Assembly (NCBI GenBank): GCA_020059605.1
Contig: JAGVBT010000066.1
Location: 1-32,262, forward strand
Direction: 5' to 3'
Source of the DNA: Deltaproteobacteria bacterium
Lineage (GTDB): Bacteria; Desulfobacterota; BSN033; UBA1163
DNA: 32,262 bases
A model generated the notes under the pieces. It did not search any database. It was not told the DNA's origin and was given only the letters and a program-made list of their open reading frames with translations. The translations under genes were made by a program, and so were the position numbers. Of the stretch, positions 19,583-27,486 are shown one piece after another. The stretch's first letter is position 1. Each line of letters begins with the position of its first letter.

Positions 19583-20477
19583 AAATCTAACCCGAAGGGA
19601 ATTCATCCGGAATCTTTCCGTCACGGCGTTGGCGGGGGCTTCCCTCCCCCTTCTCTCTTCCTGCTCGAAGGAGGAAGCTGAAGACTTCCTTCAGAAGCAT
19701 TTCCTGGAGATGACGGAAGACGAAAAGAAACGGATGATCGCCAAGCTGGAACAAAGGTACCTGGAACGATACGGAAAAAATTTTCAGATCAGCACGCAGG
19801 AAGCCCAGCCCGAAACCCTCTGGGGCTATGGCCTTGAGCTTTCACGTTGCGTCGGATGCAGAAGGTGTGTTTACGCCTGCGCTCAGGAGAACAATCTTTC
19901 CCGGTATGCCCGTCAGCTTCACTGGATCAGGGTCCTGAGGCTCAAACGAGGCAACCTGATCAACCTTGAAGACTCGGAACATTATTATGCCCCTGAGACC
20001 GTCCCGGAAAAAGGGTTTATCTATCTGCCGGTCCAGTGCCAGCAGTGCCAGGATGCGCCCTGCGTGAAGGTGTGCCCTATCCATGCCACGTGGCAGGAAC
20101 CGGATGGGATTGTCGTTGTGGATTACAACTGGTGCATCGGGTGCAGGTACTGTATCGCGGCCTGCCCTTATAAGGGAAGGGTCTTCAACTGGGCGGAACC
20201 GAATCTTCCTAAGGATGAGGTCAATCCCAACGTCCACTACCTTGGAAACCGGCCCAGGATGAAGTGCGCCGTCGAAAAGTGCACGTTCTGTATCCAGAGG
20301 GTAAGGCAAGGACGTTACCCCGCCTGTGTGGAAGCCTGTCCCACAGGGTCGAGGAAATTCGGAAATCTTCTCGATCCCAAAAGCGAAATTCGCTACATCA
20401 TTGAACGGAAAAGGGTATTCCGGCTCAGAGAGGAATTAAATACCGAATCGAAATTTTACTACTTTTTTGAATCGTAG
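19572..20477 (+). CDS. Tat-exported four-cluster [4Fe-4S] ferredoxin subunit (DsrO/HmcB-like)
   Basis: A 301-residue electron-transfer subunit. The N-terminus has a twin-arginine signal (LTRREFIRNL) followed by a hydrophobic stretch and LLSSC, a lipobox-like end with Cys31, so it may be a Tat-exported lipoprotein. Sixteen-plus cysteines follow in ferredoxin order: 93/96/99/103, 156/159/164/168, 188/191/194/198, and 232/237/240/252/256, enough for four cubane clusters. The pattern RCVGCRRCVYACAQENN ... PVQCQQCQDAPCVKVCP ... WCIGCRYCIAACPY is typical of periplasmic partners of NrfD proteins. A charged helical segment lies between signal and first cluster (32-70). It overlaps the cytochrome gene and ends 7 bases before the NrfD gene; it should carry electrons between the heme subunit and the quinone-site subunit. 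Confidence 0.9.
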   Translation: MRNKNLTRREFIRNLSVTALAGASLPLLSSCSKEEAEDFLQKHFLEMTEDEKKRMIAKLEQRYLERYGKNFQISTQEAQPETLWGYGLELSRCVGCRRCVYACAQENNLSRYARQLHWIRVLRLKRGNLINLEDSEHYYAPETVPEKGFIYLPVQCQQCQDAPCVKVCPIHATWQEPDGIVVVDYNWCIGCRYCIAACPYKGRVFNWAEPNLPKDEVNPNVHYLGNRPRMKCAVEKCTFCIQRVRQGRYPACVEACPTGSRKFGNLLDPKSEIRYIIERKRVFRLREELNTESKFYYFFES

Positions 20478-20484
20478 GAAAGGG

Positions 20485-21747
20485 ATGGAAAACCCGCAAG
20501 GATTGTTAAAGGAGACATGGCATTTTTATAAGAAAACCCTAATGTTAGTCTTCAGGGGAAGTAAAATTTATTATGCCTGGTGCATCTCCCTGCTTGCCAT
20601 GATCATCGTGGGATTTATCTTCTACTGGAAGCAGCACGAGATGGGCCTGATCGAAACGAACCTGACCGATCAGGTTTCGTGGGGTCTTTATATTGCGAAC
20701 TTCACTTACCTCGTAGGAATGGCTGCCGCAGCCGTGCTTCTGGTGATTCCGTCCTATATCTATCAATTCAAACCGATCAAGGAAATCGTCGTCCTCGGGG
20801 AGCTTTTTGCGGCCTCCTCCATCATCATGGCCATTCTCTTTGTCATGGTTGACCTCGGCAGGCTCGACCGGGTTTGGCACATGATTCCTTTTGTCGGATC
20901 GATGAACTTCCCCGCTTCCCTCCTGGCCTGGGATGTCCTCGTCCTGAACGGCTATTTACTTCTGAATCTCTTTATTCCTATTTATCTGCTGGTGAAATTC
21001 TATTATCGGAAGGAGCCGAACTGGAAATTCATCCTTCCTTTCATCCTGCTCTCCATTCCATGGGCTGTCGGAATTCATACCGTCACAGCCTTCCTCTACA
21101 ACGGTCTTGCCGCCCGTCCTTTCTGGAATGCATCGATCCTGGCGCCGAGGTTTCTCGCCAGCGCATTCTGTTCGGGACCCGCGATCATCATTATTATCTT
21201 TCAGATCATCCGAAAAGTATCCTCTATCACCCTGGAAGACAAGGCCCTCTTCAAGATTGCGGAGCTGATCGCCTATTCGATGTTTCTGAACCTCTTTCTC
21301 CTCGGAGCAGAGATCTTCAAGGAATATTACTCCGGTACGGTTCATATGGCCTCTTTCAAGTATCTCTTTGAGGGTCTCCATGAGCACACCGCGCTCGTCC
21401 CCTGGATATGGACCGCCATGGCAATGAACGTCACCGCCTTTTTCCTCTTCCTCATTCCGTCAACGAGAAAACGTTTGAGCACCCTTAACCTGGGCTGCCT
21501 CTTCGTCATCGTAGGGGTATGGATTGAGAAAGGACCCGGGTTTGTCATTCCCGGGTTCGTTCCCGACCCTCTTGGTGAAATTCATGAATATGTCCCCAAT
21601 CTGTTGGAGCTCATGGTCTCTTTCGGCATCTGGGCAACCGGTCTCCTGATCTTCACCCTTCTCATGAAAGTGGCAATCCCCATTGAGACGGGTGAATTCA
21701 GTCATACGGAATATGAGAAAGAGGGCTACACGGTTAAACGCCACTAA
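20485..21747 (+). CDS. NrfD/DsrP-like quinone-interacting membrane protein
   Basis: A 420-residue integral membrane protein with about ten hydrophobic helices. Seen: WGLYIANFTYLVGMAAAAVLLVIPSYIY, FVMVDLGRLDRVWHMIPFVGSMNFPASLLAWDVLVLNGYLLLNL, and IHTVTAFLYNGLAARPFWNASILAPRFLASAFCSGPA. These blocks closely resemble DsrP and other long NrfD proteins that hold the menaquinone site. The ATG at 20485 is preceded by AGGAAAGGG; the TTG at 20467 would overlap the ferredoxin gene. It completes a three-gene module with the cytochrome and the ferredoxin. The DsrM and DsrK partners of the sulfate-reducer complex are absent, so electron exchange with the cytoplasm through DsrK is not supported here. Confidence 0.9.
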   Translation: MENPQGLLKETWHFYKKTLMLVFRGSKIYYAWCISLLAMIIVGFIFYWKQHEMGLIETNLTDQVSWGLYIANFTYLVGMAAAAVLLVIPSYIYQFKPIKEIVVLGELFAASSIIMAILFVMVDLGRLDRVWHMIPFVGSMNFPASLLAWDVLVLNGYLLLNLFIPIYLLVKFYYRKEPNWKFILPFILLSIPWAVGIHTVTAFLYNGLAARPFWNASILAPRFLASAFCSGPAIIIIIFQIIRKVSSITLEDKALFKIAELIAYSMFLNLFLLGAEIFKEYYSGTVHMASFKYLFEGLHEHTALVPWIWTAMAMNVTAFFLFLIPSTRKRLSTLNLGCLFVIVGVWIEKGPGFVIPGFVPDPLGEIHEYVPNLLELMVSFGIWATGLLIFTLLMKVAIPIETGEFSHTEYEKEGYTVKRH

Positions 21748-21781
21748 AAAGGCCACAACGACAGCGAATAGATCACCTGCA

Positions 21782-21865
21782 TGTCACCCTTCTGAACCAT
21801 GCCCTGAACTTATTTCATGGGTCGTTTCAGGGTCTCAGAGATTCTGAACCAAGTTCAGAATGACA
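21782..21865. repeat. Intergenic palindromic element (TGTCA...TGACA)
   Basis: The element begins TGTCACCCTTCTGAAC and ends GTTCAGAATGACA. Inside, TTCTGAAC-CAA-GTTCAGAA (21842-21860) is a perfect 8-bp hairpin and CCCTGAA/TTCAGGG another inverted pair. It fills much of the 243-base gap between the NrfD gene and the qrcA-like gene. Its first 12 bases (TGTCACCCTTCT) occur again at 32164-32175. Confidence 0.55.
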
Positions 21866-21918
21866 GTTTTGGGGTTTCTTTAAGCCTGGTTATTTCACAC
21901 TGATTTTATAAAAATTGA

Positions 21919-21947
21919 TTGCGTTTCATAAGAAGTGCTGTTATATA
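21919..21947 (+). promoter_or_regulatory. Candidate promoter before the qrc-like genes
   Basis: TTGCGT (21919-21924), a 17-base spacer and TATATA (21942-21947); TTGATT at 21915 is an alternative -35. Both boxes are imperfect. The palindromic element just upstream would make an independent transcription start sensible. Confidence 0.3.
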
Positions 21948-21990
21948 GAGTTTCAGTTTTAGGGGGGAACACCAAAGAAGGGATTAAAAG

Positions 21991-22485
21991 ATGAAACCCT
22001 TCCTGATTGGATTGGCAATCGGGACCGCGATCCTCCTCCTTTTCATCAACTTCGGGTCAAGCTTCAGACCTGAACAGCCCATCTCTTTCAACCACAAAAA
22101 ACATCACGAACAGGGCGTCGAATGCGCCACCTGCCATTCCTATTTTAAGGAACAGACCTTTTCAGGCATGCCAAAAGTGGCCGTCTGCATGGAGTGCCAC
22201 AAGGATTCCCTGACCAACCATCCTGACGAAGGTAAGATCAGACAGTTCCATGAAAAAGGGGGGGGGATCCCCTGGATACGTCTTTACCAGCAGCCCGACC
22301 ACGTCTTCTTCTCCCATCGCCGCCATGTGGTGCTGGCCGGAATGGAATGTAAAAGTTGTCACGGAGACATCGGACAGAGCGAAAAGCCACCCACAAAACC
22401 ATGGGTGAAGATGACGATGAAATGGTGCATGGACTGCCATACGAAAACAAAGGCAAATAATGACTGCCTGGCATGCCATGTCTAA
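21991..22485 (+). CDS. qrcA: Membrane-anchored pentaheme cytochrome c, QrcA-like
   Basis: A 164-residue protein with an N-terminal hydrophobic anchor (FLIGLAIGTAILLLFINF) and no clear cleavage site, then five CXXCH motifs: CATCH (45-49), CMECH (66-70), CKSCH (120-124), CMDCH (146-150) and CLACH (159-163). Paired SFNHKKHH and FFSHRRHV segments give distal His ligands, as in class III/c7-type cytochromes. It is the first of four genes in the order cytochrome, molybdopterin-family subunit, Fe-S protein, NrfD protein, which is the qrcABCD order described in Desulfovibrio, where the complex reduces menaquinone with electrons from periplasmic cytochrome c3. Known QrcA has six hemes; I see five canonical sites. 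GAAGGGA precedes the ATG. A DMSO-reductase-family electron-exit cytochrome is the alternative. Confidence 0.78.
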   Translation: MKPFLIGLAIGTAILLLFINFGSSFRPEQPISFNHKKHHEQGVECATCHSYFKEQTFSGMPKVAVCMECHKDSLTNHPDEGKIRQFHEKGGGIPWIRLYQQPDHVFFSHRRHVVLAGMECKSCHGDIGQSEKPPTKPWVKMTMKWCMDCHTKTKANNDCLACHV

Positions 22486-22490
22486 AGGAG

Positions 22491-22628
22491 GAAATCCGAA
22501 ATCCTAAGCACGAAATCCGAAACAAATTCAAATGACCGAAGTACAATAACTAAAACTTTTATGTTTTAGAAATTTGAGCATTTGTATTTCGGATTTGTTT
22601 CGAGTTTCGATATTCGAATTTCGGATTT
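22491..22628. repeat. Intergenic palindromic repeat element, copy 1 in the qrc locus
   Basis: Between the qrcA-like and qrcB-like genes. The left arm is made of gaaatccgaaatcc and cacgaaatccgaaacaaatt, the right arm of catttgtatttcgg, atttgtttcgagtttcg and aatttcggattt; they are imperfect reverse complements around an AT-rich core. The last 41 bases (22588-22628) are identical to 25125-25165 of the second copy. The element ends 10 bases before the qrcB ATG. Confidence 0.75.
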
Positions 22629-22638
22629 AAAGGTTCTT

Positions 22639-25014
22639 ATGAAATTCAATCGACGAGATTTTTTAAAGATGGGGGGAGGAGCGGGGGCGGCCATTGCCCT
22701 CGGAGGTGGCTTCTGGAAATGGTCCCAATTCCCCGTTGCCGAAAAACCGAATGCGCCAGGCGTTGAAAAGTGGACGCCCACGGTCTGCGGCCAGTGCACC
22801 GGAGGCTGTGGAACTCTGGTCAGGGTGATTGATGGTTGGGCTGTTAACATCGCAGGAAATCCCCTTCATCCTGTGAACCGGGGAACCCTCTGCCCAAAGG
22901 GCATTGCCGGACTTCAGGGGCTCTACGACCCTGACCGGATTCGCTCTCCTATGAAAAGGATTGGAAAAAGAGGAGAAGGCCGTTTTCAGCCGATCACCTG
23001 GGAAGAGGCCCTCCATCTTGTTTCCGAATCTTTAAAGGACCTCCGGCAAAAGGGAGAGGCCCACCATCTTGTGGTCCTGGGCGGAAGATACCGGGGACTG
23101 ATGCGGTCGCTCTGGGACCGTTTTCTCAATTCCTTTGGTTCACCGAACTATATCGACAATCAATTCAGGTGGGAAGAACCTCCTGTGGAAGGTCTTTTCC
23201 TCACACAGGGGATCCATGACCTTCCAACCTATGATATTGAGAATGCCCAGTACATCCTCTCTTTTGGCTCCGGTCTGCTGGAGTCTCCATGGTCTCCGGT
23301 CCAAATGTTAAGGGGCTACGGACACTTCAGGAGAGGAAGACCAGGCATGCGTGGAAGACTTGTCCAGATCGAATCCCGCCTCTCCTTCACCGGCATCAAA
23401 GCCGATGAATGGATCCCCGTGCAACCCGGCGCCGAAGGGATTCTGGCCCTTGGCATCGCCCATATGATCATCAAGGAAGGCCTCTATCATAAGGAGTTTA
23501 TCTCCGGACAGACCTTCGGTTTTGAAAGCTGGGCAGGCCCGGATGGCCGCGAGCATCTTGGGTTCAAAGAGTTCGTCCTCTCTGAATACGAACCCACTGT
23601 CGTATCCAAACGAACCGGTGTCCCCATCGACCAACTCATCCGCCTGGCCAGGGAATTTTCATCGAGCCAGCCCTCCCTGGCCATCGGATACCGGGATCGT
23701 CCCTTTCATCAGATGGCTGTCGCAATTCTCAATGGATTGGTGGGAAACATCGATGTATCCGGAGGGGTCCTGATACCCAGATCCATTCCTTATCAATCTC
23801 TTCCTCCTTTCAAAGAGGATGCCATTGCTCAACGGGGGAATTCACAGAAGAGGATCGATGAAGGAAAAGGGATTTCAGTGAATCATCCCTATCTCTTTGC
23901 CAGAAATACTCTCTCCGGAAAACCATATAAGCCAAAGGTTCTCTTTCTATACTACACCAATCCTCTGTTTTCCAACCCGGACCCCGGACTCTTCTCAAAG
24001 GCCCTTCAGGAGATCCCTCTGGTCGTCAGCTTTTCCCCTTATATGGACGATTCCGCCCAGTTATCAGACCTCATTCTTCCTGATCACACTCCCCTTGAAC
24101 GATGGCAGGATGACCCGGTCTTTCTTAATAACGGGTTCCCCGTCCTCGGGATCCGGCAACCCGTGATCCCTCCTCTTTATCGGACAAAGGCGACCGGTGA
24201 TTTTCTTCTCGCCCTGGCCAGATCTCTCGGAGGTCAAATTCAGAAGGCCTTCCCATGGAATGATTTTAAAGAGGTGATGATGGTTAGCCTCAAGGGTGTC
24301 TTCGAAGCGAAAAGAGGAGATACTTTCGGCCTCCAATTTGATGAGGCCTGGACCCGCCTTCTTCAGCGGGGAGGATGGTCGGTCCCTTCTTATAAGAACT
24401 TTGAAGAATTCTCGAAGCTCCTTCTGGACAAAGGAGGGTGGTGGGACCCCGTCTATGATTTTGGGGAACGGGATCGCGTCTTCCGGACGCCTTCCAGAAA
24501 ATTTGAATTCTATTCACAGGGATGGAAAAAAGCCCGCTCCTCTTCCTCCGCAGAAGGGAAGGATTCCTCTTTTCTCCCTCACTGGGAAGAGTCGAAAGAG
24601 GCCGGGAACGAAAAAGAGTATCCCCTCCATCTCCATGTCTTCAGAACCATGAGCTTGACAGGTGGAAGAAATGCGAACCAGCCCTGGCTTCAGGCCATGA
24701 CAGGGCAACATCTTTTTGAAAAATGGAAGACCTGGGTCGAAATCAATCCCGTGACGGCAAAACGGATGTCCATATCCGATGGAGACTGGGTGTGGGTCGA
24801 ATCCCCGAGGGGAAAGGTCAGGGTAAAAGCAAGGCTTTACAAGGGGGCGATGCCCGATGTCGTTAACATTCCTTTCGGCCAGGGCCACGCCTCAGGAGGC
24901 CGGTGGTCAAAAGGGCTGGGCCAAAACCCGTATCGACTCATCGGAGATGATCTCGATCCCATAACCGGATACCCGACCCATGGAACGACACGGGTCAAGG
25001 TATATAAAGCCTGA
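22639..25014 (+). CDS. qrcB: Molybdopterin oxidoreductase family subunit, QrcB-like
   Basis: A 791-residue member of the DMSO reductase family. Seen: a twin-arginine type start (FNRRDFLKMGGGAG), the N-terminal [4Fe-4S] motif with C50, C53, C57 and C85, central family blocks (SFSPYMDDSAQLSDLILPDHTPLERW), and the C-terminal dinucleotide-binding domain (GDWVWVESPRGKVRVKARLY, GQGHASGGRW). Where active enzymes have a Cys, SeCys or Ser molybdenum ligand after the 'FGSPN' segment, this protein reads FGSPNYIDNQFRWEEPP, without a Cys or Ser. This agrees with Desulfovibrio QrcB, which is reported to lack molybdenum and to serve as an electron-transfer scaffold. The start is the ATG after AAAGGT; the frame is open into the repeat back to 22582 but without family likeness. 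A genuine catalytic oxidoreductase is less likely. Confidence 0.82.
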   Translation: MKFNRRDFLKMGGGAGAAIALGGGFWKWSQFPVAEKPNAPGVEKWTPTVCGQCTGGCGTLVRVIDGWAVNIAGNPLHPVNRGTLCPKGIAGLQGLYDPDRIRSPMKRIGKRGEGRFQPITWEEALHLVSESLKDLRQKGEAHHLVVLGGRYRGLMRSLWDRFLNSFGSPNYIDNQFRWEEPPVEGLFLTQGIHDLPTYDIENAQYILSFGSGLLESPWSPVQMLRGYGHFRRGRPGMRGRLVQIESRLSFTGIKADEWIPVQPGAEGILALGIAHMIIKEGLYHKEFISGQTFGFESWAGPDGREHLGFKEFVLSEYEPTVVSKRTGVPIDQLIRLAREFSSSQPSLAIGYRDRPFHQMAVAILNGLVGNIDVSGGVLIPRSIPYQSLPPFKEDAIAQRGNSQKRIDEGKGISVNHPYLFARNTLSGKPYKPKVLFLYYTNPLFSNPDPGLFSKALQEIPLVVSFSPYMDDSAQLSDLILPDHTPLERWQDDPVFLNNGFPVLGIRQPVIPPLYRTKATGDFLLALARSLGGQIQKAFPWNDFKEVMMVSLKGVFEAKRGDTFGLQFDEAWTRLLQRGGWSVPSYKNFEEFSKLLLDKGGWWDPVYDFGERDRVFRTPSRKFEFYSQGWKKARSSSSAEGKDSSFLPHWEESKEAGNEKEYPLHLHVFRTMSLTGGRNANQPWLQAMTGQHLFEKWKTWVEINPVTAKRMSISDGDWVWVESPRGKVRVKARLYKGAMPDVVNIPFGQGHASGGRWSKGLGQNPYRLIGDDLDPITGYPTHGTTRVKVYKA

Positions 25015-25032
25015 TTGGAATATAATAATTCT

Positions 25033-25165
25033 AAATCCGAAGCACGAAATTCGAAACAATCTCAAAAGACCAAATTTAAAATGTCCGAAACAAATAAAAT
25101 TTTAATGCATTTGAATTTTGAAAATTCGGATTTGTTTCGAGTTTCGATATTCGAATTTCGGATTT
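25033..25165. repeat. Intergenic palindromic repeat element, copy 2 in the qrc locus
   Basis: Between the qrcB-like and qrcC-like genes. Left arm aaatccgaagcacgaaattc and gaaacaa, right arm ending in the same 41 bases as copy 1. It begins 18 bases after the qrcB stop and ends shortly before the AGGGG ribosome binding site of qrcC. Confidence 0.75.
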
Positions 25166-25186
25166 GATATTAGATAGGGGTTTTAG

Positions 25187-25870
25187 ATGCATCGTTGGGG
25201 AATGGTCATCGATCTGGATAGGTGCTCCGGGTGCCAGGCCTGTATGGCCGCTTGCCATGCAGAGAACAATATCGCCATCATCGGGCCGGAAGAATCGGCC
25301 ATGGGCCGCACCATCCACTGGATCGAACTCCTTCCTTTTATAGAAGGCGAATATCCCCATATTAAAGCGAGGCTTCTTCCAAGGCCCTGCATGCATTGTG
25401 AACATCCCGCCTGTATCAAAGTCTGTCCCGTGGGCGCAACCTATGCGAATGAAGAAGGGATCGTGGGCATCGTTTATTCCCGATGCATCGGTTGCCGTTA
25501 TTGCACCACCGCCTGCCCTTACACCGTCCGGAGTTTCAACTGGTATAAACCCCAATGGCCGAAAGAGATGGAGGGCTCTCTCAATCGCGATGTTTCCATC
25601 CGGGGGAAGGGAGTGGTGGAAAAATGCTCCTTCTGTCACCACCGTCTGCTCAAGGCGAGGGAGAGGGCAAAGGCTGAAAAGAGGGAACTTCTCTCGGAGG
25701 ATTATATCCCGGCCTGTGTTCAGGCCTGTCCCAGCAACGCCATGTATTTTGGCGATCTCAATGACCCTTTCAGCACGGTATCGATCCTCTCAAGAGAAAG
25801 AAGGGCTTTCAAATTGCTGGAGGATCTGGGAACCGAGCCAAAGGTCATCTATCTTTCAGAGGGAATGTGA
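25187..25870 (+). CDS. qrcC: Four-cluster iron-sulfur subunit, QrcC-like
   Basis: A 227-residue ferredoxin-type subunit with cysteines at 13/16/19/23, 68/71/76/80, 100/103/106/110 and 147/150/177/181, room for four clusters. It has no signal peptide, so it probably crosses the membrane together with the Tat-signal-bearing QrcB-like protein (family knowledge of DMSO-reductase-type complexes). The pattern RCSGCQACMAACHAENN ... PCMHCEHPACIKVCP ... RCIGCRYCTTACPY is typical of NrfG/DmsB-type subunits. AGGGG stands six bases before the ATG. Its stop codon overlaps the start of the qrcD-like gene. It links the heme and QrcB subunits to the quinone site. Confidence 0.85.
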   Translation: MHRWGMVIDLDRCSGCQACMAACHAENNIAIIGPEESAMGRTIHWIELLPFIEGEYPHIKARLLPRPCMHCEHPACIKVCPVGATYANEEGIVGIVYSRCIGCRYCTTACPYTVRSFNWYKPQWPKEMEGSLNRDVSIRGKGVVEKCSFCHHRLLKARERAKAEKRELLSEDYIPACVQACPSNAMYFGDLNDPFSTVSILSRERRAFKLLEDLGTEPKVIYLSEGM

Positions 25871-27204
25871 TGGACGAAAAAGGGTTTAAGCTGGGCGAGG
25901 ATGCAATCCTTCTTCAGCCCATTCAGAGAACAGGAAAAGCTTTCTATTTTACCCTCTTCTCCTTAATTGCGGTCATCCTCTGGGCAGCCGGAGCTTATAT
26001 TTATCAATACCGGGATGGACTGGGCGTGACCGGACTCTCCAGGCCCATCTATTGGGGGGTCTATATTACCAACTTCGTCTTCTTCATCGGCATCAGCCAT
26101 GCGGGGACTCTCATTTCTGCCATCCTGCGGCTCGCCAAGGCGGAATGGCGGAGATCAATCACCCGGTCCGCTGAAGTGATCACCGTTCTCGTCCTCTTCT
26201 TCGGCGTTGGGAACATCCTCATGGACCTGGGAAGACCGGACCGCATGCTCAATATTCTTCAATACCCTCACTTCCAGTCTCCCCTGCTCTGGGATGTTTT
26301 GAGTATTAGCGTCTATCTGACCGCCAGTTCGGTCTATCTCTACCTTCCGTTGATCCCGGATATCGCCATTCTCAGAGACCACGGGGGCAGATATCAATGG
26401 TTTTACCGGATCTTTGCCCTGGGCTGGAGCGGGACGGAAAGACAGCGCCGCCTCCTGGAAAGAGGAATTGCCTTTATGGCGATCCTCGTCATTCCTGTTG
26501 CCGTCTCCGTCCACACGGTTGTCTCCTTTGTCTTCGCCATGACCATTCAGCCCATGTGGCATTCGGCCATCTTCGGCCCCTACTTCGTTACCGGCGCCAT
26601 CTTCTCCGGGATCGCCGCACTCATCGTTGCGATGAACCTGATCCGGAAGGTCTATCATTTAGAGGATTACCTCCGGCCCGTCCATTTCAACAACCTGGGA
26701 ATCCTCCTCCTGGTGATGACTCTTCTCTGGTTCTACTTTACCTTCACGGAATATCTCACCACCTATTACGGAGGGGAGCCTATCCACATGGTCATCTTCT
26801 GGAACAAGTTTACCGGAAGATATGCTCCCTACTTTTGGGGAATGTTCCTTTTCTGCTTTATCATTCCCCTGCCGATCCTCAGTTTTGGGAAAACCAGGAC
26901 CCCGTTCGGAACCTTGATCGCGTCGATCTCGGTCATCATCGGAATGTGGCTGGAACGATATGTGATTGTCGTTCCCACGCTCTCCAATCCCAGGCTTCCC
27001 AATGAGGCGGTGCACTATTTCCCCACCTGGGTGGAATGGTCCGTATTCGCAGGCTGCGTCTCCTTCTTTATACTCCTTTATATGGTCTTTACCAAATTCT
27101 TTCCCATTGTCTCCATCTGGGAGGTGAGAGAAGGGAGGGAGAAATCAATGGCCGAAGTCCAGGAGCGGATCAAGACCTATCTCCCCGGGATTGGAGTCGA
27201 ATAA
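25870..27204 (+). CDS. qrcD: NrfD-like menaquinone-site membrane subunit, QrcD-like
   Basis: A 444-residue integral membrane protein with about ten hydrophobic helices. Seen: YWGVYITNFVFFIGISHAGTLISAILRL, LMDLGRPDRMLNILQYPHFQSPLLWDVLSISVYL, SVHTVVSFVFAMTIQPMWHSAIFGPYFVTGAIFSGIAAL, and FTEYLTTYYGGEP. These match the long NrfD proteins of the Qrc and alternative complex III groups, and differ clearly from the DsrP-like protein at 20485-21747. The ATG at 25870 overlaps the qrcC stop as TGATG, with AGGGA upstream; a GTG at 25867 is a less likely start. It is the last gene of the four-gene qrc-like unit. Confidence 0.87.
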   Translation: MDEKGFKLGEDAILLQPIQRTGKAFYFTLFSLIAVILWAAGAYIYQYRDGLGVTGLSRPIYWGVYITNFVFFIGISHAGTLISAILRLAKAEWRRSITRSAEVITVLVLFFGVGNILMDLGRPDRMLNILQYPHFQSPLLWDVLSISVYLTASSVYLYLPLIPDIAILRDHGGRYQWFYRIFALGWSGTERQRRLLERGIAFMAILVIPVAVSVHTVVSFVFAMTIQPMWHSAIFGPYFVTGAIFSGIAALIVAMNLIRKVYHLEDYLRPVHFNNLGILLLVMTLLWFYFTFTEYLTTYYGGEPIHMVIFWNKFTGRYAPYFWGMFLFCFIIPLPILSFGKTRTPFGTLIASISVIIGMWLERYVIVVPTLSNPRLPNEAVHYFPTWVEWSVFAGCVSFFILLYMVFTKFFPIVSIWEVREGREKSMAEVQERIKTYLPGIGVE

Positions 27205-27215
27205 ACATCAATACA

Positions 27216-27466
27216 AAATCATCAATTATCAATGGCCAATGATCAATAAAAGAAGAGGAATGGAACATAAGTGATTACAATGAGGGGTTTTATTGCCAAT
27301 CGTGACCAATGGTAACCAATCAGTTTCAGGTAGTAAACACCCCTGCGAGTATGTAACTCAGGGCTTTAGCCCTGATTCATCAGCCCTAAAGGGCTGAGTT
27401 ACAGGTTACTGTAACCTTCGGGTCCCCATAACCGAGGGGTTACGACCATTGAACATTCTTCATTGA
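27216..27466. repeat. Composite repeat region between the qrc genes and the cytochromes
   Basis: A left arm with atcaattatcaatggcc and aatgatcaat words (about 27219-27248) is matched by an inverted right arm, ccattgaacattcttcattg (about 27447-27466). Between them lie a cruciform repeat (27352-27403), the palindrome GGTTA-CTG-TAACC (27404-27416) and CCCC/GGGG around ataaccga. No gene is seen in the 282 bases between 27205 and 27486. Confidence 0.5.
27352..27403. repeat. Cruciform palindrome with GGGCTTTAGCCC cores
   Basis: Two 23-base arms (27353-27375 and 27380-27402) separated by TTCA are reverse complements except at four bases. Each arm also contains its own small hairpin (GGGC-TTTA-GCCC and AGCCC-TAAA-GGGCT). 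This resembles REP-type elements that are moved by TnpA-like REP transposases; no such gene is present here. Confidence 0.75.
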
Positions 27467-27486
27467 TCTCTGTAACGGAGACCTTT

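Noticed and set aside
22582..22638. N-terminal extension of the QrcB-like protein from a TTG codon
   Set aside because: The extension is translated repeat sequence; the ATG at 22639 starts a proper twin-arginine signal.
22491..25165. Repeated short words as a possible CRISPR array
   Set aside because: Units are not of constant length, there are no unique spacers, and the copies form inverted arms; no cas gene is present.
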